Below, piece after piece: positions 27,317 through 38,991 of a stretch of 64,000 nucleotides of DNA (position 1 is its first letter; every line of letters begins with the position of its first letter). Both the position numbers and the translations under genes were made by a program. This stretch comes from Candidatus Intricatilinea gracilis. GTDB lineage: Bacteria; Pseudomonadota; Gammaproteobacteria; Burkholderiales; Burkholderiaceae_C. Below the pieces are notes generated by a model that made no database searches, was not told where the DNA came from, and worked only from the letters and a program-made list of their open reading frames with translations. The stretch covers positions 168,501-232,500 of the forward strand of contig JADJDQ010000003.1 in the NCBI GenBank assembly GCA_016702605.1. The letters are read 5' to 3'.

Positions 27317-28906
27317 TCAGGTGGTGGGCAACTGCCTGGCCACTACGGTGGGCAGTGGCACGGCATCGGACGACTGCATGACGTCGACGTCACCTTCGGT
27401 CGACTCCGAAGGCGTGTGCAGGCGCGCCAGGCGCAAGGTGAACAAGGCGCCGGGGCCTTCGCCGGGCGGGATCTGACCGGGCTCGCGGGCATCTTCCAGG
27501 CTCACCTCGGCGCCGTGCTGCCGTGCGATCTCGGCCACGATCGCCAGGCCCAGGCCCGAGCCGTCGACGGCCGTGCCCAGGGCGCGGTAGAAGGGCTCGA
27601 AGACCAGCGCCCGTTCGGCCACCGGTATGCCTGGGCCCGAGTCCTCGACCTGCAGCGCCACCACCTGGCCGAACGGGTCGGGCACGACACGCAAGGTGAC
27701 CGTGCCGCCCGCCGGTGTGTAGTGCAGCGCATTGCCGACCAGGTTGGCGATGAGTTCGCGCAGCAGCACGGCATGACCGTTCACGAGCGCCGAGTCCGGT
27801 TCGATACCTTCGAGTTCACCGCTGGCAGACGGGCCCTCGTAGCCCAGGTCGATGGCCTTGTCGAGGGCGCGCGGAACGAAGTCGCGCATGACGTCGCAAG
27901 CGAGCACGTCCAGATCCACCGGCTTGAAGGCCTGCTGCGGGTTCTGCGCCTCGGCACGCGCCATCGACAACAACTGGTTGACCATGTGCGCCGCCCGCTC
28001 GGAGGCATTGGCCATCTGCTCGAACGAGGCGCGCAAGGCCCGCGGGTCCTGCCGGCCGGATTCGATCTCGCGCGTCGCCAGTTCGGCCTGCATGCGCAGC
28101 CCGGCCAATGGTGTCTTGAGCTGGTGCGCGGCGTCCGCCAGAAAGCGCTTCTGTGTCTGCAGCGAACTCTGCTGGCGCTCGAGCAGGTCGTTGATGGCCT
28201 GCACCAGCGGTGTCACTTCTTCGGGCACCTCGCGGTCGTCGATGGGTGACAGGTCGTCGCTCGGACGCAGGCGGATACGCTGCTGCAGCGCGTTGAGCGG
28301 CGCCAGTCCACGTGCCAGCGCCAGCCAGACCAGCAACACGGCGATGGGCAGGATGACGAACTGCGGCAGGATCACACCCTTGATGATCTCGGTGGCCAGG
28401 CGCGAGCGTTTGGTCATGGTCTCGCCTACCTGCACCAGTGCCGGTGCACCACCCGGCACCACGATGACCCACTGGTAGGCAATACGCACGTTGTCGTCGT
28501 GCACTTCGTCGTCGCGCAGCCTGACCTCGTTGCCCGCCGTGGGACCGTATTCGGGCGGCGGTATGTCGGCGTCGCCGCTCAGCAATTTGCCGTCGCTGCC
28601 GAGCACCTGGTAGTAGACAGCGTCGACCTCGTCGGCGCGCAGCAACTGGGCGGTGTCGCGCGACAGGTCGATGCGCAGCGAGCTGTTGTCGGGTTGCAGA
28701 CGCTGGCCGATGACACGCACGGTCTCGACCAGGGCTCGGTCGTAAGGTTTGCTGGCGATGCCCTGGGCGGCCAGCCAGGTCAGCGCCAGGCTCATGGGCC
28801 ACATGAGCAGCAGCGGCGCGAGCATCCAGTCGAGGATCTCGCCGAAGAGCGAGCGCTGCTCGCGCACGCGATTGGGCAACAGGGGCAGGCCGGCTCGTCG
28901 GGGCAT
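27317..28906 (-). CDS. Sensor histidine kinase, TctE/QseC-like
   Basis: The protein has 529 residues. Two membrane spans flank a ~150-residue periplasmic sensor: the first is around the N-terminal LLLMWPMSLALTWLAA, the second LPQFVILPIAVLLVWLALA. HAMP and dimerisation regions follow, with the phosphoacceptor His in AHQLKTPLAG near 261. The ATPase domain has the N box NLVGNALHYTP, DSGPGIP and GSGLGLAIV. The N-terminal module resembles the 2CSK_N domain of TctE kinases, which sense carboxylates. It is 22 bp downstream of its response regulator gene. Start 28906 is chosen because 28966 would overlap that gene. The stimulus is unknown. Confidence 0.87.
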   Translation of the reverse strand: MPRRAGLPLLPNRVREQRSLFGEILDWMLAPLLLMWPMSLALTWLAAQGIASKPYDRALVETVRVIGQRLQPDNSSLRIDLSRDTAQLLRADEVDAVYYQVLGSDGKLLSGDADIPPPEYGPTAGNEVRLRDDEVHDDNVRIAYQWVIVVPGGAPALVQVGETMTKRSRLATEIIKGVILPQFVILPIAVLLVWLALARGLAPLNALQQRIRLRPSDDLSPIDDREVPEEVTPLVQAINDLLERQQSSLQTQKRFLADAAHQLKTPLAGLRMQAELATREIESGRQDPRALRASFEQMANASERAAHMVNQLLSMARAEAQNPQQAFKPVDLDVLACDVMRDFVPRALDKAIDLGYEGPSASGELEGIEPDSALVNGHAVLLRELIANLVGNALHYTPAGGTVTLRVVPDPFGQVVALQVEDSGPGIPVAERALVFEPFYRALGTAVDGSGLGLAIVAEIARQHGAEVSLEDAREPGQIPPGEGPGALFTLRLARLHTPSESTEGDVDVMQSSDAVPLPTVVARQLPTT

Positions 28907-28928
28907 GAGTCGCGTGCCGAACGCCGTG

Positions 28929-29600
<672 letters not shown>

Positions 29601-29782
29601 GGGACTTGTCTCCTCGGCTATGTAGGGTGGTATTGAACCCGAGCGCCGCAACGGCTGGCGCTGTCAGCATTGTAAGAACCGCGACCGGGCGCCCCAGCGG
29701 TGGAAACGCCTGTGCAGACCCGGGGGATCCCGCTTGTTACATCGCGCAAAGTGATGAAGCCGGCGTTCGTCACCCGGCAAAC

Positions 29783-29802
29783 TACTGTACAAATGTCCAG
29801 TT
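29783..29802 (+). promoter_or_regulatory. LexA (SOS) box upstream of recA
   Basis: The core CTGTACAAATGTCCAG at 29785-29800 matches the CTGT-N8-ACAG LexA operator with one mismatch in the right half and flanking T/A bases as in the consensus. It is about 40 bp before recA. A GATACT at 29806-29811 could be the -10, which would put LexA binding over the -35 region and block transcription until DNA damage. Confidence 0.75.
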
Positions 29803-29839
29803 TCTGAGATACTCCAGGCCTCGTCCCGGAGCCGCCACC

Positions 29840-30904
<1,065 letters not shown>

Positions 30905-31060
30905 GGTCAGGCGGGCCGGGTATCCACCCACCCGGTTGAACGCACGGGCATTCGACGGGTTGACCACTCGCCCGCCCGACGACTCATCCGGCTGACCGCA
31001 GAGCCGACCACCCGACCACCCACCAGGCCTTCCCCCACAGGTTGATTCGGCGTTGCCGTG

Positions 31061-31597
31061 ATGGTCCGACCGACACTGTCGCTGCGAGCACGCGCACTGT
31101 CATACCTGGCAGCACGTGAACATTCGCGGCTGGAAATGGCCCGCAAGCTGGCTCGCCACGACGAGGACAGTGCGGCCATCGACAGCTTGCTCGACACCCT
31201 TGAAGTGCAGGGCCTGTTGTCGACCGAACGATTCGTCGCCTCGGTGCTGCACCGGCGTGCGCCGCGCCTGGGCGCCGCGCGACTGCGGCAGGAACTACGC
31301 GCGAAGGGGGTGCCCGATGAGGCCATGCGCGACAGCCTGCAAGGTCTGGCAGACAGCGAGGAAGCGCGCGCTCGCGAGGTCTGGCAGCGCCGCTTCGGCA
31401 GCCCCGCAGGCGACAGCCGCGAGATGGCACGGCAGGCGCGGTTCCTGATGGCGCGTGGCTTTTCAGGCGAGATCGTGCGGCGCATCCTGCGCCAGGCGGG
31501 CAGCTACACCACCGAAGACCACACCGGTGACTGCAGTGGCGGGCAGATGGACGACCAGACTCACGACGAGTCGGGGTCACGCCGCGGGGACGACTGA
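31061..31597 (+). CDS. recX: RecA regulator RecX
   Basis: The protein has 178 residues, counted from ATG 31061 (GTG 31058 also in frame). It is basic and helical, starting SLRARALSYLAAREHSRLEM and continuing with repeated three-helix units, including APRLGAARLRQELRAKGV and ARQARFLMARGFSGEIVRR, as in RecX. RecX binds and limits RecA filaments. It lies 156 bp after recA on the same strand and is probably co-expressed. The last ~25 residues are acidic and poorly conserved. Confidence 0.9.
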   Translation: MVRPTLSLRARALSYLAAREHSRLEMARKLARHDEDSAAIDSLLDTLEVQGLLSTERFVASVLHRRAPRLGAARLRQELRAKGVPDEAMRDSLQGLADSEEARAREVWQRRFGSPAGDSREMARQARFLMARGFSGEIVRRILRQAGSYTTEDHTGDCSGGQMDDQTHDESGSRRGDD

Positions 31598-31775
31598 GCC
31601 ACGCTCCGGCCTTCGCCGTCTACTGGCAAACCCTCGTTTTTGCAATGCAGCATGCTAAAGTGCCCGCCGTTTCAGGACGGGTACAGCCCGGCTCCTGCTT
31701 CAACGCGCCCCTCCCCCACGGCGACGCCACCGGCAACAACCTCTGCCTTGGCCACACCCCCTTCCGGAACAGCCC

Positions 31776-32936
<1,161 letters not shown>

Positions 32937-32940
32937 GCCG

Positions 32941-32974
32941 CCCCAGGCTCACTTCGTTCGCCACCCCCGAGGGG
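32941..32974. repeat. Intergenic palindromic repeat in sucC-sucD gap
   Basis: This 34-bp element, with CCACCCCCGAGGGG at one end, matches in reverse complement a 36-bp element between the ATP synthase alpha and gamma genes at 51225-51260. Both share CCCCTCGGGGG, a GCGAAC core and AGTGAGC. Two diverged copies inside two conserved operons suggest a dispersed REP-like family. Confidence 0.6.
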
Positions 32975-32976
32975 CT

Positions 32977-33011
32977 CTGACAGCCCCCCGGAGCGGCCGA
33001 GGGGCTGTCAG
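32977..33011 (+). promoter_or_regulatory. Perfect hairpin between sucC and sucD
   Basis: An 11-bp perfect inverted repeat (CTGACAGCCCC at 32977-32987 with GGGGCTGTCAG at 33001-33011) has a 13-nt loop. It is followed by no T-run, so it is more likely an mRNA-stability or partial attenuation element than a full terminator. It sits about 35 bp before the sucD start. Confidence 0.55.
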
Positions 33012-33045
33012 CCACACCTCGGCCAGCACTGAAAGGAAATCTTCT

Positions 33046-33945
33046 ATGTCGATCCTGATCAACAAGGACACCCGCGTCATCACGCAGGGCATCACGGGCA
33101 AAACCGGCCAGTTCCACACGCGTGGCTGCATCGGTTATGCCAACGGCGCGAACTGCTTCGTCGCCGGCGTGAACCCCAAGAAGGCCGGCGAGAGCTTCGA
33201 AGGTGTGCCGATCTACGCCAGCGTCAAGGAAGCCGCCCAGGCCCAAGGCGCCACCGTGAGCGTCATCTATGTGCCGCCGGCAGGCGCAGCCGCAGCCATC
33301 TGGGAAGCCGTCGAAGCCGACCTGGACCTGGCCATCTGCATCACCGAAGGCATCCCGGTGCGCGACATGCTGGACGTGCGCAACAAGATGAAGGCCAAGG
33401 AAGCGGCCGGCGGCAAGAAGACGCTGCTGCTGGGCCCGAACTGCCCGGGCCTGATCACGCCGGAAGAGATCAAGATCGGCATCATGCCCGGTCACATCCA
33501 CAGGAAGGGCCGCATCGGCGTGGTCAGCCGCAGCGGCACGCTGACGTATGAAGCCGTGGCGCAACTGACCGAGATCGGCCTGGGCCAATCCAGCGCAGTC
33601 GGCATCGGTGGTGACCCGATCAATGGCTTGAAGCACATCGACATCATGCGGGCGTTCAACGACGACCCCGACACCGACGCCGTGATCATGATCGGCGAGA
33701 TCGGTGGCCCGGACGAAGCCGAAGCCGCGATGTGGTGCAAGGCGAACATGAAGAAGCCGATCGTCGGTTTCATCGCCGGTGTGACGGCACCCGCAGGCAA
33801 ACGCATGGGCCACGCCGGTGCGCTGATCTCGGGCGGCGCCGACACGGCGGATGCCAAGCTGGCCATCATGGAAGAGTGTGGCTTCACCATCACGCGCAAC
33901 CCCAGCGAGATGGGGCGGTTGCTGAAGGGTTTGATCGGCGGCTGA
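33046..33945 (+). CDS. sucD: Succinyl-CoA synthetase alpha subunit
   Basis: The protein has 299 residues, starting MSILINKDTRVITQGITGKT with the CoA-binding Rossmann fold and the GFIAGVTAPAGKRMGHAGA motif that holds the family GHAGA loop. The active-site His is in this same region (MGHAGA). With SucC it performs substrate-level phosphorylation in the TCA cycle. Length and sequence are ordinary. A strong terminator follows at 34012-34040. Confidence 0.97.
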   Translation: MSILINKDTRVITQGITGKTGQFHTRGCIGYANGANCFVAGVNPKKAGESFEGVPIYASVKEAAQAQGATVSVIYVPPAGAAAAIWEAVEADLDLAICITEGIPVRDMLDVRNKMKAKEAAGGKKTLLLGPNCPGLITPEEIKIGIMPGHIHRKGRIGVVSRSGTLTYEAVAQLTEIGLGQSSAVGIGGDPINGLKHIDIMRAFNDDPDTDAVIMIGEIGGPDEAEAAMWCKANMKKPIVGFIAGVTAPAGKRMGHAGALISGGADTADAKLAIMEECGFTITRNPSEMGRLLKGLIGG

Positions 33946-34011
33946 TCGAAACAAGCGCCGGTCGAGCATCGACCAGAACGGCAGGCGGCCTTACGGCCGC
34001 GCTGTCGTTAC

Positions 34012-34040
34012 AAAGCCAGTCTTGCGGGACTGGCTTTTTT
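34012..34040 (+). terminator. Rho-independent terminator after sucD
   Basis: A 10-bp stem (AAAGCCAGTC with GACTGGCTTT) and short loop are followed by six T residues. It lies about 70 bp after the sucD stop and ends the sucCD transcript. Confidence 0.9.
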
Positions 34041-34135
34041 GTTGGCAGCGCGTATGGGGGCAGACGGCTGCCGCTTGTTTCCAGCGTACTTGCCTCGATG
34101 TTCGAGGCATCACCTCAGGCTATGCTTTGCCCATC

Positions 34136-34498
34136 ATGCTGCGTCTACTCACCCGCTGGCTCTGCCTGGCCACCGCCCTGCTCTTCATTGCCCACGTCTA
34201 CAGCGGCGTGACGGTGACAAGTTTTGGTGCCGCGCTGTGGGCCGCCGTGGTCATCGGTGCGCTCAACACCATCGTGCGGCCATTGCTGGTGCTGCTCACC
34301 TTGCCGGTGACGCTGCTGACGTTGGGGCTGTTCCTCTTCGTCATCAATGCCGCCATGTTCTACAGCGCGGCGCACCTGCTCGATGGTCTGAGTGTGGCGG
34401 GGTTCGGTGCAGCGCTGCTGGCGTCGCTGATCTACAGCCTGTGCGGCATGTTGATCGACGTGGCGGTGACCCAACTCTTTACACGCGACCCCACCTGA
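34136..34498 (+). CDS. Small four-helix membrane protein, phage-holin-4-like family
   Basis: The protein has 120 residues from ATG 34136 (MLRLLTRWLCLATALLFIAH), with four hydrophobic segments separated by tiny loops. The sequence GALNTIVRPLLVLLTLPVTLLTLG is the hallmark of the widely distributed Phage_holin_4_2 / YvlD-like membrane family. Despite the Pfam name, chromosomal copies are not phage genes and their function is not settled. The gene stands alone, 200 bp after sucD. Confidence 0.8.
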   Translation: MLRLLTRWLCLATALLFIAHVYSGVTVTSFGAALWAAVVIGALNTIVRPLLVLLTLPVTLLTLGLFLFVINAAMFYSAAHLLDGLSVAGFGAALLASLIYSLCGMLIDVAVTQLFTRDPT

Positions 34499-34543
34499 AC
34501 GGCCCGGTCGAAGGCCTGGGGTCAGGTCGACCGACAGGTGGGC

Positions 34544-36265
34544 CTAACCCCCACCACTGTTCTGGCGCTCTTCGACCTGCACGCGTCGGCGGATGAGTTC
34601 CACAGCGGTGAGGCGGGCGTCGATGATGGCGGCATCGACACTATCGGCCTGGCCTGAGCTTCGAGCCATCCGTTGCCCGGCCCGCAGGCGATCGGCCGCA
34701 CCGGCCAGATCGCCATAGGCGAGTTGCACCTCGGCCTGCGCTCGCAGTGCTGCCAGCGGCTGGCCGCGGCGCTCCAGCAGCAGCCCCAGGGCTTGCCAGG
34801 CGCCCGCGTCACTGGGATGCAGCGCCACCCAGGTCTGCAAGGCATCGCTGCGTGGCTTGATGTCGGCCAGTGGCCCGGCCTGCGGACCGGTGGCGGCAAG
34901 CACGGCACGCGCTCCGAGCAGCAGGCTGGTGCGCTTGCCGTCGTCCAGGCGGCTGCGCAGCAGCGTCAGGGCGTCACCGGCACGGCCACGGTCGATCAGG
35001 CTTTCTACCGCCAGCACCTCGACCGCTCGTTCGGCTGCTTCGTAAGGCCGGGCCAGCACCAACGCCCGCCGCAGCGCGCTGTCGGCACCGGCCCAGTCTT
35101 TCAGGCGCGACGCGGCCAATGCGGCGGCATAGGCCGTGGCCAATGCGTCGGGACCGGTCTCGCTTGGGCCACCGCTGGTCGGGCTGGTCGGGCTGGTCGG
35201 GCTGATCGGGCTGGTCGGGCTGGTCGCTGCACCGGCTGGACCGTTGCTGGCCGGCGTCGTGCGGGCCAGGCGCTGCAGTGTCTCGTTGCGGTTGTCCATC
35301 AGCGCACGGGCACGGCCCTGCATGGCGGCGTGCAGCCAGCGTGCCGGCTCACCACCCGAGTTGCCCGCCAGCGACGCGCCAGCACCACTCACACCCAGGC
35401 GCTGACGCGCCTCGCCGATACGTTCGCCGGTGAGCGGGTGTGAGCGCAGGTAGGGAAATTGTTGTGTGTCGAGCCGCGACGACTGCTGCAGCCGCTCGAA
35501 CATGCCAACCATGCCGACGCCGGCAAAACCGGCACCTTCGAGCACACCGAAGCCGACGCGGTCGGCCTCGCGTTCCATGTCGCGCGAGAAGTTGAGCTGA
35601 CCCTGCGCCGCGACCCCCTGGCCACCCATGATGAGTGCATTGGCTGCGTCCGGGCTGCGCGAGGCCGCCATCACACCCAGGATGAACGAGGCAATGCCGA
35701 TGAGCGACTGGCGCCGGTTCACCGCCACCATGCGGGCGATGTGGCGCTGCGTGACATGGCTCAGCTCGTGAGCCAGCACGGCGGCCAGTTCATCGCGCGA
35801 GGCTGTCATCGCCAGCAAGCCCAGGTGGACGCCGATGTGCCCGCCCGGCAAGGCAAAGGCGTTGACCGAACGGTCGCGCACCAGAAAGGTCTCGAAGCTG
35901 AAGTGGCCCTGCAGGTCTTCGGAGATCTCGCCACGTGCACGCGCCGAAGTGATCAGCGGCTCGAAGGTCTGCGCCACGTAGTCGAGCAGCAGCGGGTCGT
36001 CGATCACGTCCGGATCGCGCCGGATCTCGAGCATGATGCGGTCGCCCAGGCGCTTTTCGGCCGCCACGGTCAGGTCATCGGACGCCGCGTCGCCCAGCGC
36101 CGGCAAGGCGCTGGCCGCATGAACCGGCGAAGGCAGCAGCAACCACGGCGTGGTGAACTGCAGCACGGCAAGCAACAAGACCAGCGATCGGCGCGCCAGG
36201 CCCGAGCGGGCGCCCCGCAAGGTGGCGCAGGCACGTGTTGGTGAGGAGGCAGGGTCGAGGTTCAT
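34544..36265 (-). CDS. M48 family periplasmic metalloprotease, BepA-like
   Basis: The protein has 573 residues. A signal peptide (ARRSLVLLLAVLQFTTPWLLLP..VHA, cut near 50) is followed by an M48 zinc protease domain with HELSH at 166-170 and a further metal ligand in DMEREADRVGF near 230. After a Thr-Ser-Pro repeat linker (about 346-365) come helical TPR-like repeats to the C-terminus. This is the BepA/YfgC layout: an outer-membrane assembly factor that degrades stalled LptD or BamA. The gene is divergent from moaC. Confidence 0.88.
   Translation of the reverse strand: MNLDPASSPTRACATLRGARSGLARRSLVLLLAVLQFTTPWLLLPSPVHAASALPALGDAASDDLTVAAEKRLGDRIMLEIRRDPDVIDDPLLLDYVAQTFEPLITSARARGEISEDLQGHFSFETFLVRDRSVNAFALPGGHIGVHLGLLAMTASRDELAAVLAHELSHVTQRHIARMVAVNRRQSLIGIASFILGVMAASRSPDAANALIMGGQGVAAQGQLNFSRDMEREADRVGFGVLEGAGFAGVGMVGMFERLQQSSRLDTQQFPYLRSHPLTGERIGEARQRLGVSGAGASLAGNSGGEPARWLHAAMQGRARALMDNRNETLQRLARTTPASNGPAGAATSPTSPISPTSPTSPTSGGPSETGPDALATAYAAALAASRLKDWAGADSALRRALVLARPYEAAERAVEVLAVESLIDRGRAGDALTLLRSRLDDGKRTSLLLGARAVLAATGPQAGPLADIKPRSDALQTWVALHPSDAGAWQALGLLLERRGQPLAALRAQAEVQLAYGDLAGAADRLRAGQRMARSSGQADSVDAAIIDARLTAVELIRRRVQVEERQNSGGG
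35175..35228. repeat. 9-bp tandem repeat in protease linker
   Basis: Six consecutive units of CTGGTCGGG (the fourth CTGATCGGG, the last degenerate) encode on the minus strand the repeated Pro-Thr-Ser linker between the protease and TPR parts of the BepA-like protein. The unit is in frame, so slippage changes linker length only. Confidence 0.8.
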
Positions 36266-36377
36266 GCCGGTGTGGGTGCAGGGTCAGGCAGGTGGGCCGC
36301 CTATCATGCCCGTTTCGTGTCTCGCGCTTGTAAACCCAGGGCGCAGGCGCCACCCTCACCCGCCCACGCCGACCGCC

Positions 36378-36866
36378 ATGACCAGCCCCCTCACCCATTT
36401 CGACAGCCAAGGCCAGGCCCATATGGTCGACGTTGCCGGCAAGACCGAGACCCACCGCGTCGCGCTGGCCGCCGGCTACATCCGCATGTTGCCAGCCACG
36501 CTGGCGCTGATCGAGTCGGGCAACGCCAAGAAGGGCGACGTGCTCGGCGTGGCGCGTATCGCCGCGATCCAGGCCGCCAAACGCACGTCCGACCTCATCC
36601 CGCTGTGCCACCCGCTGCCCATCACCCGCGTGGCCGTCGAGTTCGAGATCGACGCCGCGCACCACCGCGTGCACTGCCAGGCCCGCGTCGAAACCCTGGG
36701 CCGCACCGGTGTCGAGATGGAGGCCCTCACCGCCGTCCAGATTGGCCTGCTTACCGTCTACGACATGTGCAAGGCCGCCGATCGCGGCATGGTGATCAGC
36801 GACGTGCGTGTGCTCGAAAAACGCGGCGGCAAGTCCGGTGAGTGGAAGGCCGACATCGACGCTTGA
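36378..36866 (+). CDS. moaC: Cyclic pyranopterin monophosphate synthase MoaC
   Basis: The protein has 162 residues from ATG 36378 (MTSPLTHFDSQGQAHMVDVA). The family motifs are AAIQAAKRTSDLIPLCHPLP, TGVEMEALTAVQIGLLTVYDMCKA and the C-terminal GGKSGEW. MoaC with MoaA makes precursor Z in molybdenum cofactor biosynthesis. It acts in the cytoplasm as a hexamer. No other moa genes are present in the window, so the pathway is dispersed in this genome. An upstream in-frame start at 36150 lies within the divergent gene and is rejected. Confidence 0.95.
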   Translation: MTSPLTHFDSQGQAHMVDVAGKTETHRVALAAGYIRMLPATLALIESGNAKKGDVLGVARIAAIQAAKRTSDLIPLCHPLPITRVAVEFEIDAAHHRVHCQARVETLGRTGVEMEALTAVQIGLLTVYDMCKAADRGMVISDVRVLEKRGGKSGEWKADIDA

Positions 36867-36923
36867 GGTCGCCGGGCGGCGGTGGCCGGGCTGAGATGCC
36901 TCGATCGCCAGCAGGCCGGAGCC

Positions 36924-38819
36924 TCAGCGCTTTTGCATCGCCCGCATCTCTGCGATGCTCAGGCGCGAGTCGGGTGAGCACTGAAATGGCAGCGGGTGCG
37001 CGCCGGTTTCACACGGCTCGAAGAATTCCTCCGACGCCGGGTTGTGAAACTCGCGCAGCCGGGCCGCCACGTGGGCGGCTTCGGGCAGATGGCCCGCACC
37101 AGCCAGCGCCTTGGCGTAGGCCGTCATCAGGCGGGTATCGAGCAGGTGATACAGGGGGCGATCGAACTGCGCCAGCACTTCTTCGGGGCGTTCGGCCATG
37201 GTGACTTCGGCATAGTCGGCATGGTGGCCGAACAACACGCTGCGTTTGGCGCGGGCGATGCGGCCTTCGAGTGATCCGGCGTCACCGATGGCCAGGCTGG
37301 GTTCGAAGACGACCGCGACGCTCCAGTAGTCACCCAGCGCCCACAGGCTGCCGAGCAAGGCGCCGCCACCCAGCAGGGTGGCCACCGGCGCAAACACCCG
37401 GTTGCGCGGTGCGCCAGCAGCGGCGGCCTTGTCGCCAGGCTGGCCGCTACCCGTCGCGACCTTGCCCGGTGCTGCCGGTTCAGCTGGCTCGGCACTGCTG
37501 TGGCGCAGGCTGGCGAACAAGGCCTCGTCGCGCGCCGCGGCCTGCGCCTGAGCCTCGGCACCGGCCAACCCGGCGTACCAGCCGGCCAGCAGACAGGTCG
37601 GCAGCAGGAAGTAGGTGTACCAGAGCGGATACTCGAGCTGGCTGTGCACGGCCACCAGCACCAGCATGAACAGTGCCGTGCGGGCGCCCAGCGCACGGCG
37701 GGTATCACCACTGGTCAATGCCGCGCGGCCACACCACAAGGCCCACAACATCAAGCCCAGCACCACCACGGTGAACGGGATGCCACTCTCCACCGCCAGC
37801 TGCAGCTCGAGGTTGTGGCTGTGATCGAAGAAGGCCACGGGCCGATCGGGAAACACCCCCATCGACCACTCGTAGTTGTAGGCGCCGGTGCCGACACCTC
37901 GCCACGGCTGCGCCGCAATCATCGACAAGGTGTTGGCCCAGATGCGCCCACGCGAGCTGCTGGCATCACCGTGCAAGGTCTTGGCCACCTGATCGTTGCC
38001 GTAGAAGCTGGCACCGGTCGACGCGCTCCACTGTTCGACGCCGAACCAGCCCACTGCGTACAGGCCCACACAAGCGATCAGCAGCAGCCGCACCCGCCCC
38101 GGCAGGCGCCGGTCGACGACACCCCAGGCGGCCAGCAACACCACCCCCACCAGCCCGGTGCGAGAGGCCGTCAGCACCACCGCAAACACCAGCGCTGCAA
38201 GCAAACCAGCCAGCAGCCCCAGGCTCCAGCGCCGCGCCACCGCCAGCCACACGGCCGCGGCGCACCCCCACAGCAGCAACGTCGACAGCTGATTGGGCTG
38301 GCGCATGTTGCCGATGGCACGCCCCGGCGTCGTCGAGGCGGCAATCAGCACCCCATCGGCGATATCCGGCGCAAACACCTGCACCAGCGCCACCACAACA
38401 CTCAGCAAGGCGCCCACCAGCAAGGCACGCTGCAGCGGCTCGGCCCACACGGCATCGTCACCACCCGTGCTGCTGGCGGCGCTGGCCACCAGCAAGGCAC
38501 CACCGAGCAACACACAGCCCAGCGGAACCAGCCGCTGGCCGATCGGCGCCTCGGACACCAGGTAACTCAGCGCCAGCAACACCATGGCGCCCAGCCACCA
38601 CGGGGCGGCCGGGCCGATTCGCAGTGCAGGCGCCTCGGCCGCATGACGTGCCCACAACAGCAGCCACAAGCCACAACCGGCATACGCGATCAGCTGGTTG
38701 AAGAAGGTGGACGTGGGCGACACACTGCCGGCAATCAACATCGGCAGCGCCACGGCCAACATCGCGACCAGGGTCGGCCCCGCGGGATGGACAACTTGAG
38801 CGGGCGATGGCTGGGTCAT
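36924..38819 (-). CDS. PglL/Wzy-family O-oligosaccharyltransferase
   Basis: The protein has 631 residues with a dozen predicted membrane segments in the first ~430. The motif IGNMRQPNQLSTLLLWG (about 167-183) and the large periplasmic loop ending in HSHNLELQLAVESGIPF are the signature of PglL-type bacterial O-oligosaccharyltransferases (Wzy_C). A C-terminal soluble domain of about 130 residues corresponds to Wzy_C_2. Such enzymes move glycans from undecaprenyl carrier onto periplasmic proteins, especially type IV pilins. It stands at the edge of the pilin/glycosyltransferase island, which supports that role. An O-antigen ligase is the alternative. Confidence 0.78.
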   Translation of the reverse strand: MTQPSPAQVVHPAGPTLVAMLAVALPMLIAGSVSPTSTFFNQLIAYAGCGLWLLLWARHAAEAPALRIGPAAPWWLGAMVLLALSYLVSEAPIGQRLVPLGCVLLGGALLVASAASSTGGDDAVWAEPLQRALLVGALLSVVVALVQVFAPDIADGVLIAASTTPGRAIGNMRQPNQLSTLLLWGCAAAVWLAVARRWSLGLLAGLLAALVFAVVLTASRTGLVGVVLLAAWGVVDRRLPGRVRLLLIACVGLYAVGWFGVEQWSASTGASFYGNDQVAKTLHGDASSSRGRIWANTLSMIAAQPWRGVGTGAYNYEWSMGVFPDRPVAFFDHSHNLELQLAVESGIPFTVVVLGLMLWALWCGRAALTSGDTRRALGARTALFMLVLVAVHSQLEYPLWYTYFLLPTCLLAGWYAGLAGAEAQAQAAARDEALFASLRHSSAEPAEPAAPGKVATGSGQPGDKAAAAGAPRNRVFAPVATLLGGGALLGSLWALGDYWSVAVVFEPSLAIGDAGSLEGRIARAKRSVLFGHHADYAEVTMAERPEEVLAQFDRPLYHLLDTRLMTAYAKALAGAGHLPEAAHVAARLREFHNPASEEFFEPCETGAHPLPFQCSPDSRLSIAEMRAMQKR

Positions 38820-38991
38820 GAGCAGGCACTTCGGTGGAACTGGAACGAGCGGCTACGGCCGCCGCGCGCGATTGTGCGTGATGGGCCTGTCGCTGCGCGT
38901 GCAGGGCGCGGGTGGCCAGCCAGAGGACGCAACACAGCTGCACCAGCGCTTTCCGCACCAGACCGCCCCGCCGCCGTGCTATCTTTTGCGG

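Noticed and set aside
29601..29839. Small RNA gene between the response regulator and recA
   Set aside because: The gap contains a divergent promoter region and a LexA box, but no terminator-like hairpin with T-run to support an RNA gene.
31630..31665. Sigma-70 promoter for sucCD
   Set aside because: TTGCAA and TAAAGT are only 10 bp apart, too close for a functional pair, and no better spaced boxes were found.
34136..34498. Prophage holin
   Set aside because: The family name is holin-like, but there are no phage genes nearby and the protein is a common chromosomal membrane protein.
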